Positions 52,663-62,157 of a stretch of 64,000 nt of DNA are shown here, piece by piece. The notes beneath the pieces were generated by a model. The model did not search any database, was not told where the DNA came from, and saw nothing but the letters and a program-made list of their open reading frames with translations. A program made the position numbers and the translations under genes. This DNA comes from Rhizobiaceae bacterium (GTDB lineage: Bacteria; Pseudomonadota; Alphaproteobacteria; Rhizobiales; Rhizobiaceae). The stretch covers positions 1 through 64,000 of the forward strand of contig JAEPQK010000005.1 in assembly GCA_017640615.1 (NCBI GenBank), read 5' to 3'. Every line of letters begins with the position of its first letter. The stretch's first letter is position 1.

Positions 52663-54042
52663 ATGGCTGATACTGTCGAAACGGCAGTTGCCGCGGCAGG
52701 CGCGAGACCGGCCGAACGCAGCAGGTGGGAACGCTGGCTGATCTGGGGCATTGCCGGCGGTATCCTGTTGCGCCTAGCCATGGTGCTTGGGCTGTCGGTC
52801 TGGTTCGAGCCACTGGGCGACGCCGGAGACTGGTTCATCGAAGGTCTGCCCTGGCTCGTTCTGGCGCTCGCCGCCTGTGCCCTTTTTGCAGTTGCCTCCT
52901 CATCGACCAACAGCATCAGCCTGTCGGATAACCGGCTACGGGGTCACGTCATAGGATGGACGATTGCGGCACTTCTCCTCGTTGTGCTCGATTTGCTCGG
53001 CCCACAAATCAAATCGTCGGTCGCCTTTCTCGGTAAGCCGGCCCGGATTTTCATCGAATTCTGCGGCGTGCACGGCACCTTCCTAGCCGCAGTCTGCCTG
53101 CTGGTGGCCGGTGCGCTGGCCACCAGCGGTTCAGAAAAACACCTCGTTTCCAGGCCGGGCATGTTCGAGCGCGTCTGGGCGTCGAACCTGACTGCCAAGA
53201 TTGCAGCCGTGCCTATGATGCTCGTAGCGCTCGGTGTTTTCACCGGCGGCACGATATGGACCGTTGTTTATTCATTCACCGACTCACGGCTCCTGCCGCG
53301 CGAAAAATGGGTCGGCCTCGCGCAGTATGATCGTCTGTGGGGCGAGGATCGCTGGCTGATCTCGATTGAGAACCTGCTGATCTACGGCGTCTGTTCGCTC
53401 GTCTTTTCCATCGTTATCGGCTTTCTGCTGGCCGCGATGCTCGACCAGAAGGTGCGTTTCGAAAACACGTTCCGAACTATCTTTCTCTACCCCTTCGCCC
53501 TGTCATTCATCGTCACCGGCCTCGTCTGGCAGTGGGTCTTGAACCCCGATTTCGGCATTCAAGGCATGGTGCGCTCGCTGGGTTGGGAGAGCTTCACTTT
53601 CGACCCGCTCTACAATCAGGACATCGTCATCTACGGCATCCTGATCGCCGGGTTATGGCAAGGCACCGGCCTGATCATGTGCCTCATGCTGGCCGGATTG
53701 AGGGGCATCGACGAGGAAATCTGGAAAGCCGCGCGCATAGACGGCATTCCGATGTGGAAGACCTATCTCTTCATCGTCATCCCGATGATGCGGCCGGTTT
53801 TCATCACCACTTTGGTGCTGATCGCCTCAGGCATTGTGCGCGTTTACGACCTCGTGGTCGCGCAGACGAGCGGCGGACCGGGCATCGCATCCGAAGTGCC
53901 GGCCAAATATGTCTACGACAAGATGTTCCTGGGCCAGAACCTCGGTCAGGGCTTCGCTGCCTCGACGGTGATGCTCCTGAGCGTGCTGATCGTCCTCATA
54001 CCCTGGGCCTATCTCGAATTCGGAGGGAAGAAACGTGGCTGA
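52663..54042 (+). CDS. Sugar ABC transporter permease with extra N-terminal membrane domain
   Basis: 459 residues, against about 290-310 for most CUT1 permeases. The first 170 residues add four hydrophobic segments (about 25-45, 60-80, 93-113 and 128-150) before the standard six-helix core, which starts near residue 180. The EAA loop EIWKAARIDGIPMWKTYLFIVIP is near 350-372. GGGGAGG precedes ATG 52663. It overlaps the next permease by 8 bp. Confidence 0.9.
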   Translation: MADTVETAVAAAGARPAERSRWERWLIWGIAGGILLRLAMVLGLSVWFEPLGDAGDWFIEGLPWLVLALAACALFAVASSSTNSISLSDNRLRGHVIGWTIAALLLVVLDLLGPQIKSSVAFLGKPARIFIEFCGVHGTFLAAVCLLVAGALATSGSEKHLVSRPGMFERVWASNLTAKIAAVPMMLVALGVFTGGTIWTVVYSFTDSRLLPREKWVGLAQYDRLWGEDRWLISIENLLIYGVCSLVFSIVIGFLLAAMLDQKVRFENTFRTIFLYPFALSFIVTGLVWQWVLNPDFGIQGMVRSLGWESFTFDPLYNQDIVIYGILIAGLWQGTGLIMCLMLAGLRGIDEEIWKAARIDGIPMWKTYLFIVIPMMRPVFITTLVLIASGIVRVYDLVVAQTSGGPGIASEVPAKYVYDKMFLGQNLGQGFAASTVMLLSVLIVLIPWAYLEFGGKKRG

Positions 54043-54976
54043 CACAGCATCCCTCAACATGACGGCGGCATCCGCGGATGCGGTGGCTACCGACTTGTCG
54101 GGCCCGCGCGGTCCGCGCCCAAGGCCCAGATTCTCCAGGCGCAATATCTTTCTCTACGGCGCGCTTTTTGTTGTCGCCGTTTATTACCTGCTGCCGCTCT
54201 ATGTGATGATCGTCACGTCGCTGAAGGGCATGCCCGAAATCCGGCTGGGCAACATCTTCTCCCCGCCGGTTGAGATCACGTTCCAGCCATGGGTCAAGGC
54301 ATGGGCGGAAGCATGCACCGGTCTCAATTGCGAGGGCCTGTCGCGCGGCTTCTGGAACTCGGTGCAAATCCTTGTGCCGTCGGTGGTGCTGTCGATCGCC
54401 GTCGCTTCCGTCAACGGCTATGCGCTCGCCAACTGGCGCTTCAAGGGCGCTGACATCTTCTTCACGATCCTGATCTTCGGCGCGTTCATACCCTATCAGG
54501 TGATGCTCTACCCGCTCGTCATCATGCTGCGCGAACTGGGTCTGTACGGCACGCTCTGGGGTCTGGTTCTGGTGCACACCGTGTTTGGCATGCCGATCCT
54601 GACCCTGCTCTTCCGCAACTATTTCACATCGCTGCCGGAAGAACTGTTCAAGGCGGCTCGCGTCGACGGTGCCGGCTTCTGGGGCATCTACTTCAAGATC
54701 ATGCTGCCCATGTCGCTGCCGATTTTCGTCGTCGCAATCATCATTCAGGTGACCGGCATCTGGAACGACTTCCTGTTCGGCGTCGTCTACACCAAGCCGG
54801 ACACCTATCCGATGACGGTTCAGCTCAACAACATCGTCAACTCTGTCCAGGGCGTGAAGGAATACAACGTCAACATGGCGGCGACGCTGCTGACGGGCCT
54901 TGTGCCGCTGATCGTCTATTTCATTTCCGGAAAACTATTCGTGCGCGGCATCGCCGCCGGCGCGGTCAAAGGCTGA
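54035..54976 (+). CDS. Sugar ABC transporter permease
   Basis: 313-residue MalG-type permease with six hydrophobic segments and EAA loop ELFKAARVDGAGFWGIYFKIMLP near 207-229. The start is GTG 54035, placed after GGAGGG within the end of the previous gene; an in-frame ATG at 54059 is a weaker alternative. Confidence 0.92.
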   Translation: MADTASLNMTAASADAVATDLSGPRGPRPRPRFSRRNIFLYGALFVVAVYYLLPLYVMIVTSLKGMPEIRLGNIFSPPVEITFQPWVKAWAEACTGLNCEGLSRGFWNSVQILVPSVVLSIAVASVNGYALANWRFKGADIFFTILIFGAFIPYQVMLYPLVIMLRELGLYGTLWGLVLVHTVFGMPILTLLFRNYFTSLPEELFKAARVDGAGFWGIYFKIMLPMSLPIFVVAIIIQVTGIWNDFLFGVVYTKPDTYPMTVQLNNIVNSVQGVKEYNVNMAATLLTGLVPLIVYFISGKLFVRGIAAGAVKG

Positions 54977-54992
54977 GGGGCGAGGCCGGATC

Positions 54993-56078
54993 ATGGCAAG
55001 TGTTGTCGTACGCGATGTGTCGCTGAATTTCGGAGCGGTCGAGGTTCTGAAGTCGCTCAATATCGAGGTGGAAAAGGGCGAGTTTCTTGTCCTGCTCGGT
55101 CCGTCCGGATGCGGAAAGTCGACGCTGCTCAACTGCATTGCCGGCTTGCTCGATGTCACCGACGGACAAATTTTCATCAACGACAAGAACGTCACATGGG
55201 AGCAACCGAAAGACCGCGGCATCGGCATGGTGTTCCAGTCCTATGCGCTCTATCCGCAAATGTCGGTCGAAGGAAATCTGTCCTTCGGTTTGAAAAACCA
55301 GCGTTTGCCGGCGGCCGAGATTGCCGAACGCGTAAAGCGCGCATCCGAAATCCTGCAGATCGAGCCGCTCTTGAAGCGTCGCCCCTCCGCCCTTTCCGGG
55401 GGTCAGCGCCAGCGTGTTGCCATTGGCCGCGCCCTTGTGCGCGATGTTGATGTCTTCCTGTTCGACGAACCGCTTTCCAATCTCGATGCCAAGCTTCGCA
55501 ATGAACTGCGCGTCGAGATCAAGCGCCTCCACCAGCGGCTCGCTAATACGATGGTTTATGTGACGCACGACCAGATCGAAGCAATGACCCTGGCCGACCG
55601 TATCGCAGTCATGCGCAACGGCATTATCCAGCAGCTCGACGCGCCGCAGGCGATCTACTCGCGTCCGATCAATCGCTTTGTCGCCGGTTTCATCGGTTCG
55701 CCCGGCATGAATTTTCTGGAAGGCACGATCGAGGGCGGCGCCTCGCCCAAGTTCAAGGCTGGCGACACCGCGATAGATACCAAGGGCTACGAATTTGCGG
55801 AGAAACCGCAGGCCGGAACGAAGGCTGTCTTCGGCGTGCGGCCGGAGCATGTGATGATTGGCGAGATGGCGCGCTCTATGCCCTACACAAGCGAGGTCGA
55901 GATCGAGATCGTCGAGCCAATGGGCTCCGACACGCTTGCATGGACAAAGCTTGGCGGACAGAACTTCACCTTCCGCACCGATTCTGAATATGCGCCGAAG
56001 GAAGGCGAAAAAGTTCTGCTTGGTTTCGACCCAGCTCGGGCATCGCTGTTCGACGCCGCCACCGACATCCGGCTCTAG
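54993..56078 (+). CDS. Sugar ABC transporter ATPase, UgpC/MalK type
   Basis: 361-residue ATPase. Walker A GPSGCGKST (about 36-44), signature LSGGQRQR, Walker B VFLFDEPLSNLDAKLR and switch His in THDQIEAMT. The C-terminal TOBE domain covers about 240-361. It completes the importer with the genes at 51309, 52663 and 54035. Confidence 0.94.
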   Translation: MASVVVRDVSLNFGAVEVLKSLNIEVEKGEFLVLLGPSGCGKSTLLNCIAGLLDVTDGQIFINDKNVTWEQPKDRGIGMVFQSYALYPQMSVEGNLSFGLKNQRLPAAEIAERVKRASEILQIEPLLKRRPSALSGGQRQRVAIGRALVRDVDVFLFDEPLSNLDAKLRNELRVEIKRLHQRLANTMVYVTHDQIEAMTLADRIAVMRNGIIQQLDAPQAIYSRPINRFVAGFIGSPGMNFLEGTIEGGASPKFKAGDTAIDTKGYEFAEKPQAGTKAVFGVRPEHVMIGEMARSMPYTSEVEIEIVEPMGSDTLAWTKLGGQNFTFRTDSEYAPKEGEKVLLGFDPARASLFDAATDIRL

Positions 56079-56198
56079 CCTGAGGCGTTCCAGCCGAGGC
56101 CAAGAGTACGACAGCAAAACAGGCGCGACCCGTCGTGCCGCATATACGAGACCGCCGGTCCCCGGTATTTACAAACCCGATTTCTTCTGGAGCATCAA

Positions 56199-56945
56199 AT
56201 GACTGCGTTTTCCTATCAGCTCTATTCGTCGCGCGAATTCCCGCCGCTTGGAGACACCTTGGCCATGCTGCGCGGTCTCGGCTACCAGCAGGTCGAAGGT
56301 TATGGCGGCGTTTATGACGACCCGGCCGCTCTCCGCGCTGCGCTGGACAGCAATGGGCTCACCATGCCGTCAGGCCATTTCGGTCTCGACGCTTTGGAGA
56401 ACGATTCTGCCGGTGTAATCGAGATCGCGAAGACCGCGGGCATGAAATCCGTTTTCTGCCCGCATATCGGCCCGGATTTGCGCCCCGACAGCGCAGCCGG
56501 CTGGAGCGAGTTCGGCCGCCGTCTGGCGAAAGCTGGCGAGCCGATCATGAAGGCGGGCTTCACCTTCGGCTGGCACAACCATGATTTCGAGCTACGCCCG
56601 CTTGCGGACGGTACTGTGCCGCTGGCGCACATTCTGGACGCGGCCCCGGAGCTTGCATGGGAAGCCGATATCGCATGGATCGTCCGAGGCGGCGCGGATC
56701 CGTTCGACTGGATCGCACGATATGGCGACCGGCTGGCCTCGGTCCATGTGAAGGACATTGCGCCCGCCGGCGAAAAGGCGGACGAGGACGGCTGGGACGA
56801 TGTCGGCCACGGCACTATACCTTGGCCCGCACTGTGGGCCGCACTTAAGAACACGCCGGTTGATTTGTTCGTCATGGAGCATGACAAGCCAAACGACCAC
56901 GAGCGGTTTGCACGCCGCTCGATCGAAGCGGCGCGCGGATTTTAG
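56199..56945 (+). CDS. Sugar phosphate isomerase/epimerase (xylose-isomerase-like TIM barrel)
   Basis: 248-residue TIM-barrel protein of the AP endonuclease 2 / xylose isomerase-like superfamily. Metal-binding positions are suggested by GWHNHDFEL (about 124-132), DIAW (about 153-156), HVKDIAP (about 180-186) and MEHDKP near the end. Relatives isomerise or epimerise sugars, inositols and 3-keto-glycosides. It is followed at 12 bp by a Gfo/Idh/MocA oxidoreductase, a pair seen in glycoside-modifying operons. Confidence 0.88.
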   Translation: MTAFSYQLYSSREFPPLGDTLAMLRGLGYQQVEGYGGVYDDPAALRAALDSNGLTMPSGHFGLDALENDSAGVIEIAKTAGMKSVFCPHIGPDLRPDSAAGWSEFGRRLAKAGEPIMKAGFTFGWHNHDFELRPLADGTVPLAHILDAAPELAWEADIAWIVRGGADPFDWIARYGDRLASVHVKDIAPAGEKADEDGWDDVGHGTIPWPALWAALKNTPVDLFVMEHDKPNDHERFARRSIEAARGF

Positions 56946-56956
56946 GAGAGCGGCAA

Positions 56957-58117
56957 ATGGCCAGCAAAAGCGGAACCGGCAAACTTGGTGTCGGTGTAAT
57001 CGGCTGCGGCAATATCTCGGCGGCGTATTTTTCGCTTTCGAAACTGTTCAAGGGCATGGAAATCCGGGCTTGTGCCGATCTCGACATGGCGCAGGCACGC
57101 AAACGGTCGGAGGAATTCGGCTTGCGCGCCGAAACGCCCGCCAACCTTATGGCAGCTGATGACATCGATATCGTCGTCAATCTGACCATCCCGGCGGCGC
57201 ATTACGAAGTTGCGAAATCGGCGCTCGATGCCGGCAAGCACGTCTATTCCGAAAAGCCGTTCGTGCTCTCGGTGAAGGAGGGGCTCGACCTCAAGAAACG
57301 CGCCGACAAAAAGGGCCTGCGGGTCGGTTCCGCGCCGGACACATTTCTCGGCGGTTCGCACCAGCTGGCACGAAAGATCATCGATGCCGGTGACGTTGGC
57401 AAAATCACAAGCGGCACCGCCTATGTGATGAGCCACGGCATGGAGCACTGGCATCCGAACCCGGATTTCTTCTTCCAGCCGGGTGGTGGGCCGGTGCTCG
57501 ACGTCGGGCCCTATTACGTGACCAACCTCATTCAGCTCGTCGGCCCCGTGAAGCGTGTTGCGGCATTCTCGGCGACGCCCGCATCGCACCGCACGATCAC
57601 GTCGAAGCCGCGCTATGGCGAAAAGATCAAGGTCGGAACACCGACCACGATCCACGCCGTGCTCGAATTCGAGAACGGCGCGGTGATCACGCTCAACGCC
57701 AGTTGGGACGTATGGGCTCATGGCCATTCGCCAATGGAGCTCTATGGTGAAACCGGAACTCTGTTCCTTCCCGATCCGAATTTTTTCGGCGGCGAGGTGG
57801 GGCAGACCAAAGCCGGCAAGAGGCTGAAGAAGAATCCGACGTGGAAGCATCCGCTCGGCATTCCGAACCAGAAGCACGGCGAAGGCATGATGGCCAATTA
57901 CCGCACGATCGGCCTTGCCGATATGGCGCTGGCGATCGCCGAGGGCCGCCCGCACCGCTGCTCGCTGGAGCTTTCGCTGCACGCGGTCGAGGTCATGCTG
58001 GCAATCCTTCAGGCGGGCGAGACCGGCAAGGTCGTCACTTTGAAGACGAGCTGTGAGCGTCCTGCGGCCCTCGGCATTTCCGAAGCCAAGGCGATGCTGA
58101 AAAAGAAGAAACGCTAG
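56957..58117 (+). CDS. Gfo/Idh/MocA family oxidoreductase
   Basis: 386-residue NAD(P)-dependent sugar dehydrogenase or reductase. Rossmann motif GVGVIGCGNISAAYF (about 11-25), the family EKP motif in VYSEKPFVLS with the likely catalytic Lys, and VLDVGPYYVTNL in the C-terminal domain. The substrate cannot be read from sequence; the operon suggests an imported pentoside or its keto derivative. AGGAG lies just before ATG 56957. Confidence 0.9.
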   Translation: MASKSGTGKLGVGVIGCGNISAAYFSLSKLFKGMEIRACADLDMAQARKRSEEFGLRAETPANLMAADDIDIVVNLTIPAAHYEVAKSALDAGKHVYSEKPFVLSVKEGLDLKKRADKKGLRVGSAPDTFLGGSHQLARKIIDAGDVGKITSGTAYVMSHGMEHWHPNPDFFFQPGGGPVLDVGPYYVTNLIQLVGPVKRVAAFSATPASHRTITSKPRYGEKIKVGTPTTIHAVLEFENGAVITLNASWDVWAHGHSPMELYGETGTLFLPDPNFFGGEVGQTKAGKRLKKNPTWKHPLGIPNQKHGEGMMANYRTIGLADMALAIAEGRPHRCSLELSLHAVEVMLAILQAGETGKVVTLKTSCERPAALGISEAKAMLKKKKR

Positions 58118-58145
58118 ACCGGCCGCCGGCCGACAGGAGAAGTGC

Positions 58146-59195
58146 ATGACCCATTGGGTGCCCGCCGAACACCGCTATGACGGGATGTATTACAACCGCT
58201 GCGGTAAATCCGGCCTCAAGCTGCCGGCCATTTCGCTCGGCCTTTGGCACAATTTCGGCGGTGACACGCCACACGACCTCAAGCAGGCAATGTGCCGGCG
58301 CGCCTTCGATCTGGGCATCACCCATTTCGACCTCGCCAACAATTACGGCCCACCGCCCGGTTCGGCGGAGGAGGCGTTCGGCAAGATCCTGCGTGAGGAC
58401 TTTGCCGGCTATCGCGATGAGCTGATCATTTCCTCCAAGGCAGGCTACCTGATGTGGCCGGGGCCGTATGGCGAGTGGGGCAGCCGCAAGTATCTGGTCT
58501 CGAGCCTGGACCAGAGCCTCAAGCGAATGGGGCTCGACTATGTCGACATCTTCTATTCGCACCGGTTCGATTCCGACACGCCGCTGGAAGAAACGATGGG
58601 CGCGCTGGACCAGATCGTGCGTTCGGGCAAGGCGCTCTATGCCGGGATCTCCTCCTACAATTCGAAGCGCACCCGCGAGGCCGTCGCCATATTGAAGGAG
58701 TTGGGCACGCCCTGCCTGATTCATCAGCCGAGCTATTCCATGATCAATCGCTGGGTGGAGGATGACGGCCTGTTCGACACGCTCGACGACCTCGGCGTTG
58801 GCTCGATCGTCTTTTCTCCGCTAGCCCAGGGCATGCTGACCAGCAAATATCTCGACGGGATTCCCGAGACGAGCCGCGCGGCGCAGGGCAAGTCGCTGAA
58901 GAATGAGTTCCTCGACGAGAAGACACTGGCGAGCATCAGGGCGCTCAATGAGATCGCCAAGAAGCGCGGCCAGACGCTCGCGCAGATGGCGCTGGCCTGG
59001 GTGCTGCGCGGCGGTCGCGTGACAACTGCGCTGATTGGAGCAAGCCGGCCCGAGCAGATCGACGATTGCGTGGCCGCCCTTCAGAAGCTCGAATTCTCGA
59101 AGGACGAGCTGTCGGAAATCGACAAATACGCCAAGGACGCAGACATCAACTTATGGGCCGCTTCATCCGAGCGCGCCGGCCCCTCGCGCGACTGA
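58146..59195 (+). CDS. Aldo/keto reductase, YghZ (L-glyceraldehyde 3-phosphate reductase) subgroup
   Basis: 349-residue AKR14-like enzyme. Catalytic Tyr lies in HFDLANNYGPPPGSAEEAFG (about 59-78), Lys in IISSKAGYLMWPGPYG and His in FYSHRFD. The NADPH-binding C-terminus has GASRPEQIDDCVAAL. The YghZ-type loop MWPGPYGEWGSRKYL is present. ACAGGAGA precedes ATG 58146. It probably reduces an aldehyde or keto sugar in the operon pathway. Confidence 0.92.
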   Translation: MTHWVPAEHRYDGMYYNRCGKSGLKLPAISLGLWHNFGGDTPHDLKQAMCRRAFDLGITHFDLANNYGPPPGSAEEAFGKILREDFAGYRDELIISSKAGYLMWPGPYGEWGSRKYLVSSLDQSLKRMGLDYVDIFYSHRFDSDTPLEETMGALDQIVRSGKALYAGISSYNSKRTREAVAILKELGTPCLIHQPSYSMINRWVEDDGLFDTLDDLGVGSIVFSPLAQGMLTSKYLDGIPETSRAAQGKSLKNEFLDEKTLASIRALNEIAKKRGQTLAQMALAWVLRGGRVTTALIGASRPEQIDDCVAALQKLEFSKDELSEIDKYAKDADINLWAASSERAGPSRD

Positions 59196-59208
59196 GGATC
59201 GTAGCGTC

Positions 59209-60819
59209 GTGATCGTCAATCCGATCCTGCCCGGCTTCAATCCCGACCCCTCGATCTGCCGTGTGGGCGACGACTACTACATCGCAACATCCACCTTCGA
59301 ATGGTATCCCGGTGTCCAGATTCACCACTCCAAAGACCTGGCCAACTGGCAGCTCGTCAGGCGCCCGCTTGAACGCGCGAGCCAGCTGGATATGCGCGGC
59401 AATCCGGATTCCGGCGGGATCTGGGCACCCTGCCTGTCATATGCCGACGGACTGTTCTGGCTCGTCTACACCGACGTGAAGCGCATCGACGGATCCTTCA
59501 AGGATACGCACAATTTCATCGTTACCTCGCCGACGATCGAAGGCGAGTGGTCGGACCCTGTCTACGCCAACTCGAGCGGTTTCGACCCGTCGCTGTTTCA
59601 CGATGACGATGGCCGCAAATGGTTTCTCAACATGCTGTGGAACCATGTTTCACCCGGTGTTGGCGGCTCTCCGAAACATCCGTCATTTGCGGGCATATTG
59701 TTGCAGGAGTTCGACCCGAAGGCAGGCAAGCTGGTCGGGCCGGTAAAAAACATTTTTGCCGGCAGTCCGCATGGGCTCGTCGAAGGCCCGCATCTCTTCA
59801 AGCGGGATGGCTGGTACTATCTCACCACCGCCGAGGGTGGCACAGGCTACGACCACGCGGTCACCTATGCGCGCTCGCGCCAGATCGACGGCCCCTATGA
59901 GCTCCATCCCGAGACATTTCTTGTCACCGCGAAAGATGCGCCGGAGGCTGCGCTGCAACGCGCCGGCCATGGTCAGATCGTGGAGACGCCGGCCGGAGAA
60001 TTCTACCACACGCACCTGACGAGCCGACCGCTCCCCGGCACCCGGCGCTCGCCGTTAGGGCGCGAAACCGCCATCCAGAAGGTCGAGTGGGGTAGCGATG
60101 GCTGGCCCCGGCTTGCGGGTGGCGGGCTGGTGCCTTCGCTTGAGGTGGAGGCGCCCTCCGACGCGAAGACGGAGGCAAAACCACAAACCGTTCGGCATGA
60201 TTTTTCGACCTCCGAACTGCCGCTGGAATTCCAATGGCTGCGCTCACCTGAGCCCGAACGCCTCTTTTCGCTGACCGAGCGCCCGGGGAATCTTCGGCTT
60301 TATGGCCGCGAGTCGGTCGGCAGCTGGTTTGAACAGGCGCTGGTAGCGCGCCGGCAGGAAGACTTCGCCTTCCGTGCCGAGACCGAGCTCGATTTCAAGC
60401 CAACGCATTTCCAACAGGCGGCGGGCCTGACGCATTATTACAACCGGCACAAATTCCATTTCGCTGCGGTCACGCACGACGCGAAGAAGGACCGCGTGCT
60501 GCGCATCATGTCATGCCTTGGCGACTGGCCGGAAAGCCGGCTTACCTTCTTTCCCGAGGAGCCTGTCGCCGTCGGCACCGGTCCCGTCACGCTCGCGGCA
60601 GAGGTGGATGGCGCCGAGCTACAATTCTTCTGGCGGCAGGGCAAATCGGATTGGGTGCCGCTCGGGCCTTCGCTGGATGCGAGCCTGATATCGGACGAGG
60701 CGGGGCGCGGCGAGCATGCCTCTTTCACGGGTGCGTTTGTGGGCATGCTGGCCTTTGATGTCGCAGGCACGGCGCTGCCAGCCGATTTCGCCTATTTCGA
60801 GTATCGCCGCACGACCTGA
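59209..60819 (+). CDS. Beta-xylosidase, GH43
   Basis: 536-residue intracellular glycoside hydrolase family 43 enzyme with no signal peptide. The five-bladed propeller starts ILPGFNPDPSICRVGDDYYIATSTFEW with the catalytic base Asp in NPDPS; SGFDPSLFHDDDG holds the pKa-modulating Asp, and LVEGPHLFKRDGWYYL the general acid Glu. The C-terminal 200 residues form the beta-sandwich (GH43_C2) domain typical of XynB-like xylosidases. The start is GTG 59209 (reading MIVNPILPG), 14 bp after the previous gene; upstream in-frame codons belong to the aldo/keto reductase region. It indicates xylosides as operon substrates. Confidence 0.93.
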   Translation: MIVNPILPGFNPDPSICRVGDDYYIATSTFEWYPGVQIHHSKDLANWQLVRRPLERASQLDMRGNPDSGGIWAPCLSYADGLFWLVYTDVKRIDGSFKDTHNFIVTSPTIEGEWSDPVYANSSGFDPSLFHDDDGRKWFLNMLWNHVSPGVGGSPKHPSFAGILLQEFDPKAGKLVGPVKNIFAGSPHGLVEGPHLFKRDGWYYLTTAEGGTGYDHAVTYARSRQIDGPYELHPETFLVTAKDAPEAALQRAGHGQIVETPAGEFYHTHLTSRPLPGTRRSPLGRETAIQKVEWGSDGWPRLAGGGLVPSLEVEAPSDAKTEAKPQTVRHDFSTSELPLEFQWLRSPEPERLFSLTERPGNLRLYGRESVGSWFEQALVARRQEDFAFRAETELDFKPTHFQQAAGLTHYYNRHKFHFAAVTHDAKKDRVLRIMSCLGDWPESRLTFFPEEPVAVGTGPVTLAAEVDGAELQFFWRQGKSDWVPLGPSLDASLISDEAGRGEHASFTGAFVGMLAFDVAGTALPADFAYFEYRRTT

Positions 60820-60921
60820 TCACCGGGTTGCGCGCGCACCTGTCACCGCGCACACCGAATTTTGAGCCCCGCATCTGGCCGACGCTGTTAGAACGTGTCG
60901 ATAGCCAGAGCGGAGCAAACC

Positions 60922-62154
60922 ATGTCCAGCATCACCCAGCGTCTCGAATTCACCGGTCATTCCGGTGCCAAGCTTGCGGCCAGGCTCGACCTGCCCAACG
61001 GTCCGCTGCGCGCCTACGCGCTCTTCGCGCATTGCTTCACCTGCTCCAAGGATATCGTGGCGGCGCGCCGCATCGCGGCCTCTCTTTCGCGCGAAGGCAT
61101 CGCCGTACTGCGCTTCGATTTCACCGGCCTGGGCTCAAGCGAAGGCGAATTCGCCTCGACCAATTTCTCCACCAATTGCGGCGACCTGTTCTCCGCAATC
61201 GAATATCTGCGTGAGAACTACGAGGCGCCCGCGGTACTCATCGGACATTCGCTGGGCGGGGCTGCCGTGCTGGCGGTGGCGAAGGATGTGCCCGAAGCGA
61301 AAGCAGTGGTCGCGATCGGCGCGCCGGCGGATGCAGGTCACGTGCTGCACAATCTCGGATCGTCGCTGGAGACGATCCGGGCCGAGGGCGAGGCGGAGGT
61401 TGACCTCGCCGGCCGTAAGTTCCGTATCCAGAAGCAGTTCGTGGAGGACGTGGAGAGCCAGAAGGTGAAGGATGCGGTGGCGAAAATGCGAAAGCCGCTG
61501 CTGATCCTGCATTCGCCGATAGACCAGACAGTCGGCATCGAAAATGCGTCGGAGATATTCCTCGCCGCGAAGCATCCGAAAAGCTTCGTCTCGCTGGATA
61601 TGGCCGACCATCTACTGACCAAATCCGATGACGCTGAATTCGCTGCGCGTACCATCTCAGGCTGGCTCAGTCGCTATGTGAAAAGCGATAAGCCGCAGGG
61701 CGAGGAGGCAATCGAGCATGTGCGGGTGATGGAAACTGGCGAAGGCAAGTTCCAGAACGCAGTGCAGGCCGGCCGCCACCGTCTTTTCGCCGACGAACCG
61801 GAGAGTGTGGGCGGCATGGATACCGGCCCCTCACCATACGATTTCCTGTCGGTGGCCTTGGGCAGCTGCACGGCCATGACGCTGCGCCTTTATGCCGGAC
61901 ACAAAAAGCTCGATATCGGCCGCATCAGCGTCGATGTCTCCCACGCCAAAGTCCACGCAAAGGACTGTGACGAGTGCACGGACGACGAGCGCGACGGTGG
62001 CGGCAAGATCGACCGCTTTGAGCGCGTCATCTCAGTCGACGGCGATGTTCCGGACGACCTCCAGGACAAACTTCTGGAGATAGCCGACAAATGCCCCGTT
62101 CACCGAACGCTGGAGGCTGGCGCCAAGGTCAAATCCTCGGTGCGCACCTCATAG
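60922..62154 (+). CDS. Bifunctional alpha/beta hydrolase - OsmC-like fusion
   Basis: 410-residue fusion of an alpha/beta hydrolase (residues 1-255) and an OsmC/Ohr-like domain (about 275-405). The hydrolase has HCFTCSKDI, RFDFTGLGSSEG, the nucleophile elbow GHSLGG near 107-112 and a late His in DMADHLL. The OsmC part has MDTGPSPYDFLSVALGSCTAMTLRLYA, with the conserved Cys, and DKCPVHRTLEAG with the second Cys, the peroxidatic pair. Such fusions are common in proteobacteria. A role in organic hydroperoxide defence is likely, but the hydrolase substrate is unknown. Confidence 0.92.
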   Translation: MSSITQRLEFTGHSGAKLAARLDLPNGPLRAYALFAHCFTCSKDIVAARRIAASLSREGIAVLRFDFTGLGSSEGEFASTNFSTNCGDLFSAIEYLRENYEAPAVLIGHSLGGAAVLAVAKDVPEAKAVVAIGAPADAGHVLHNLGSSLETIRAEGEAEVDLAGRKFRIQKQFVEDVESQKVKDAVAKMRKPLLILHSPIDQTVGIENASEIFLAAKHPKSFVSLDMADHLLTKSDDAEFAARTISGWLSRYVKSDKPQGEEAIEHVRVMETGEGKFQNAVQAGRHRLFADEPESVGGMDTGPSPYDFLSVALGSCTAMTLRLYAGHKKLDIGRISVDVSHAKVHAKDCDECTDDERDGGGKIDRFERVISVDGDVPDDLQDKLLEIADKCPVHRTLEAGAKVKSSVRTS

Positions 62155-62157
62155 GCA

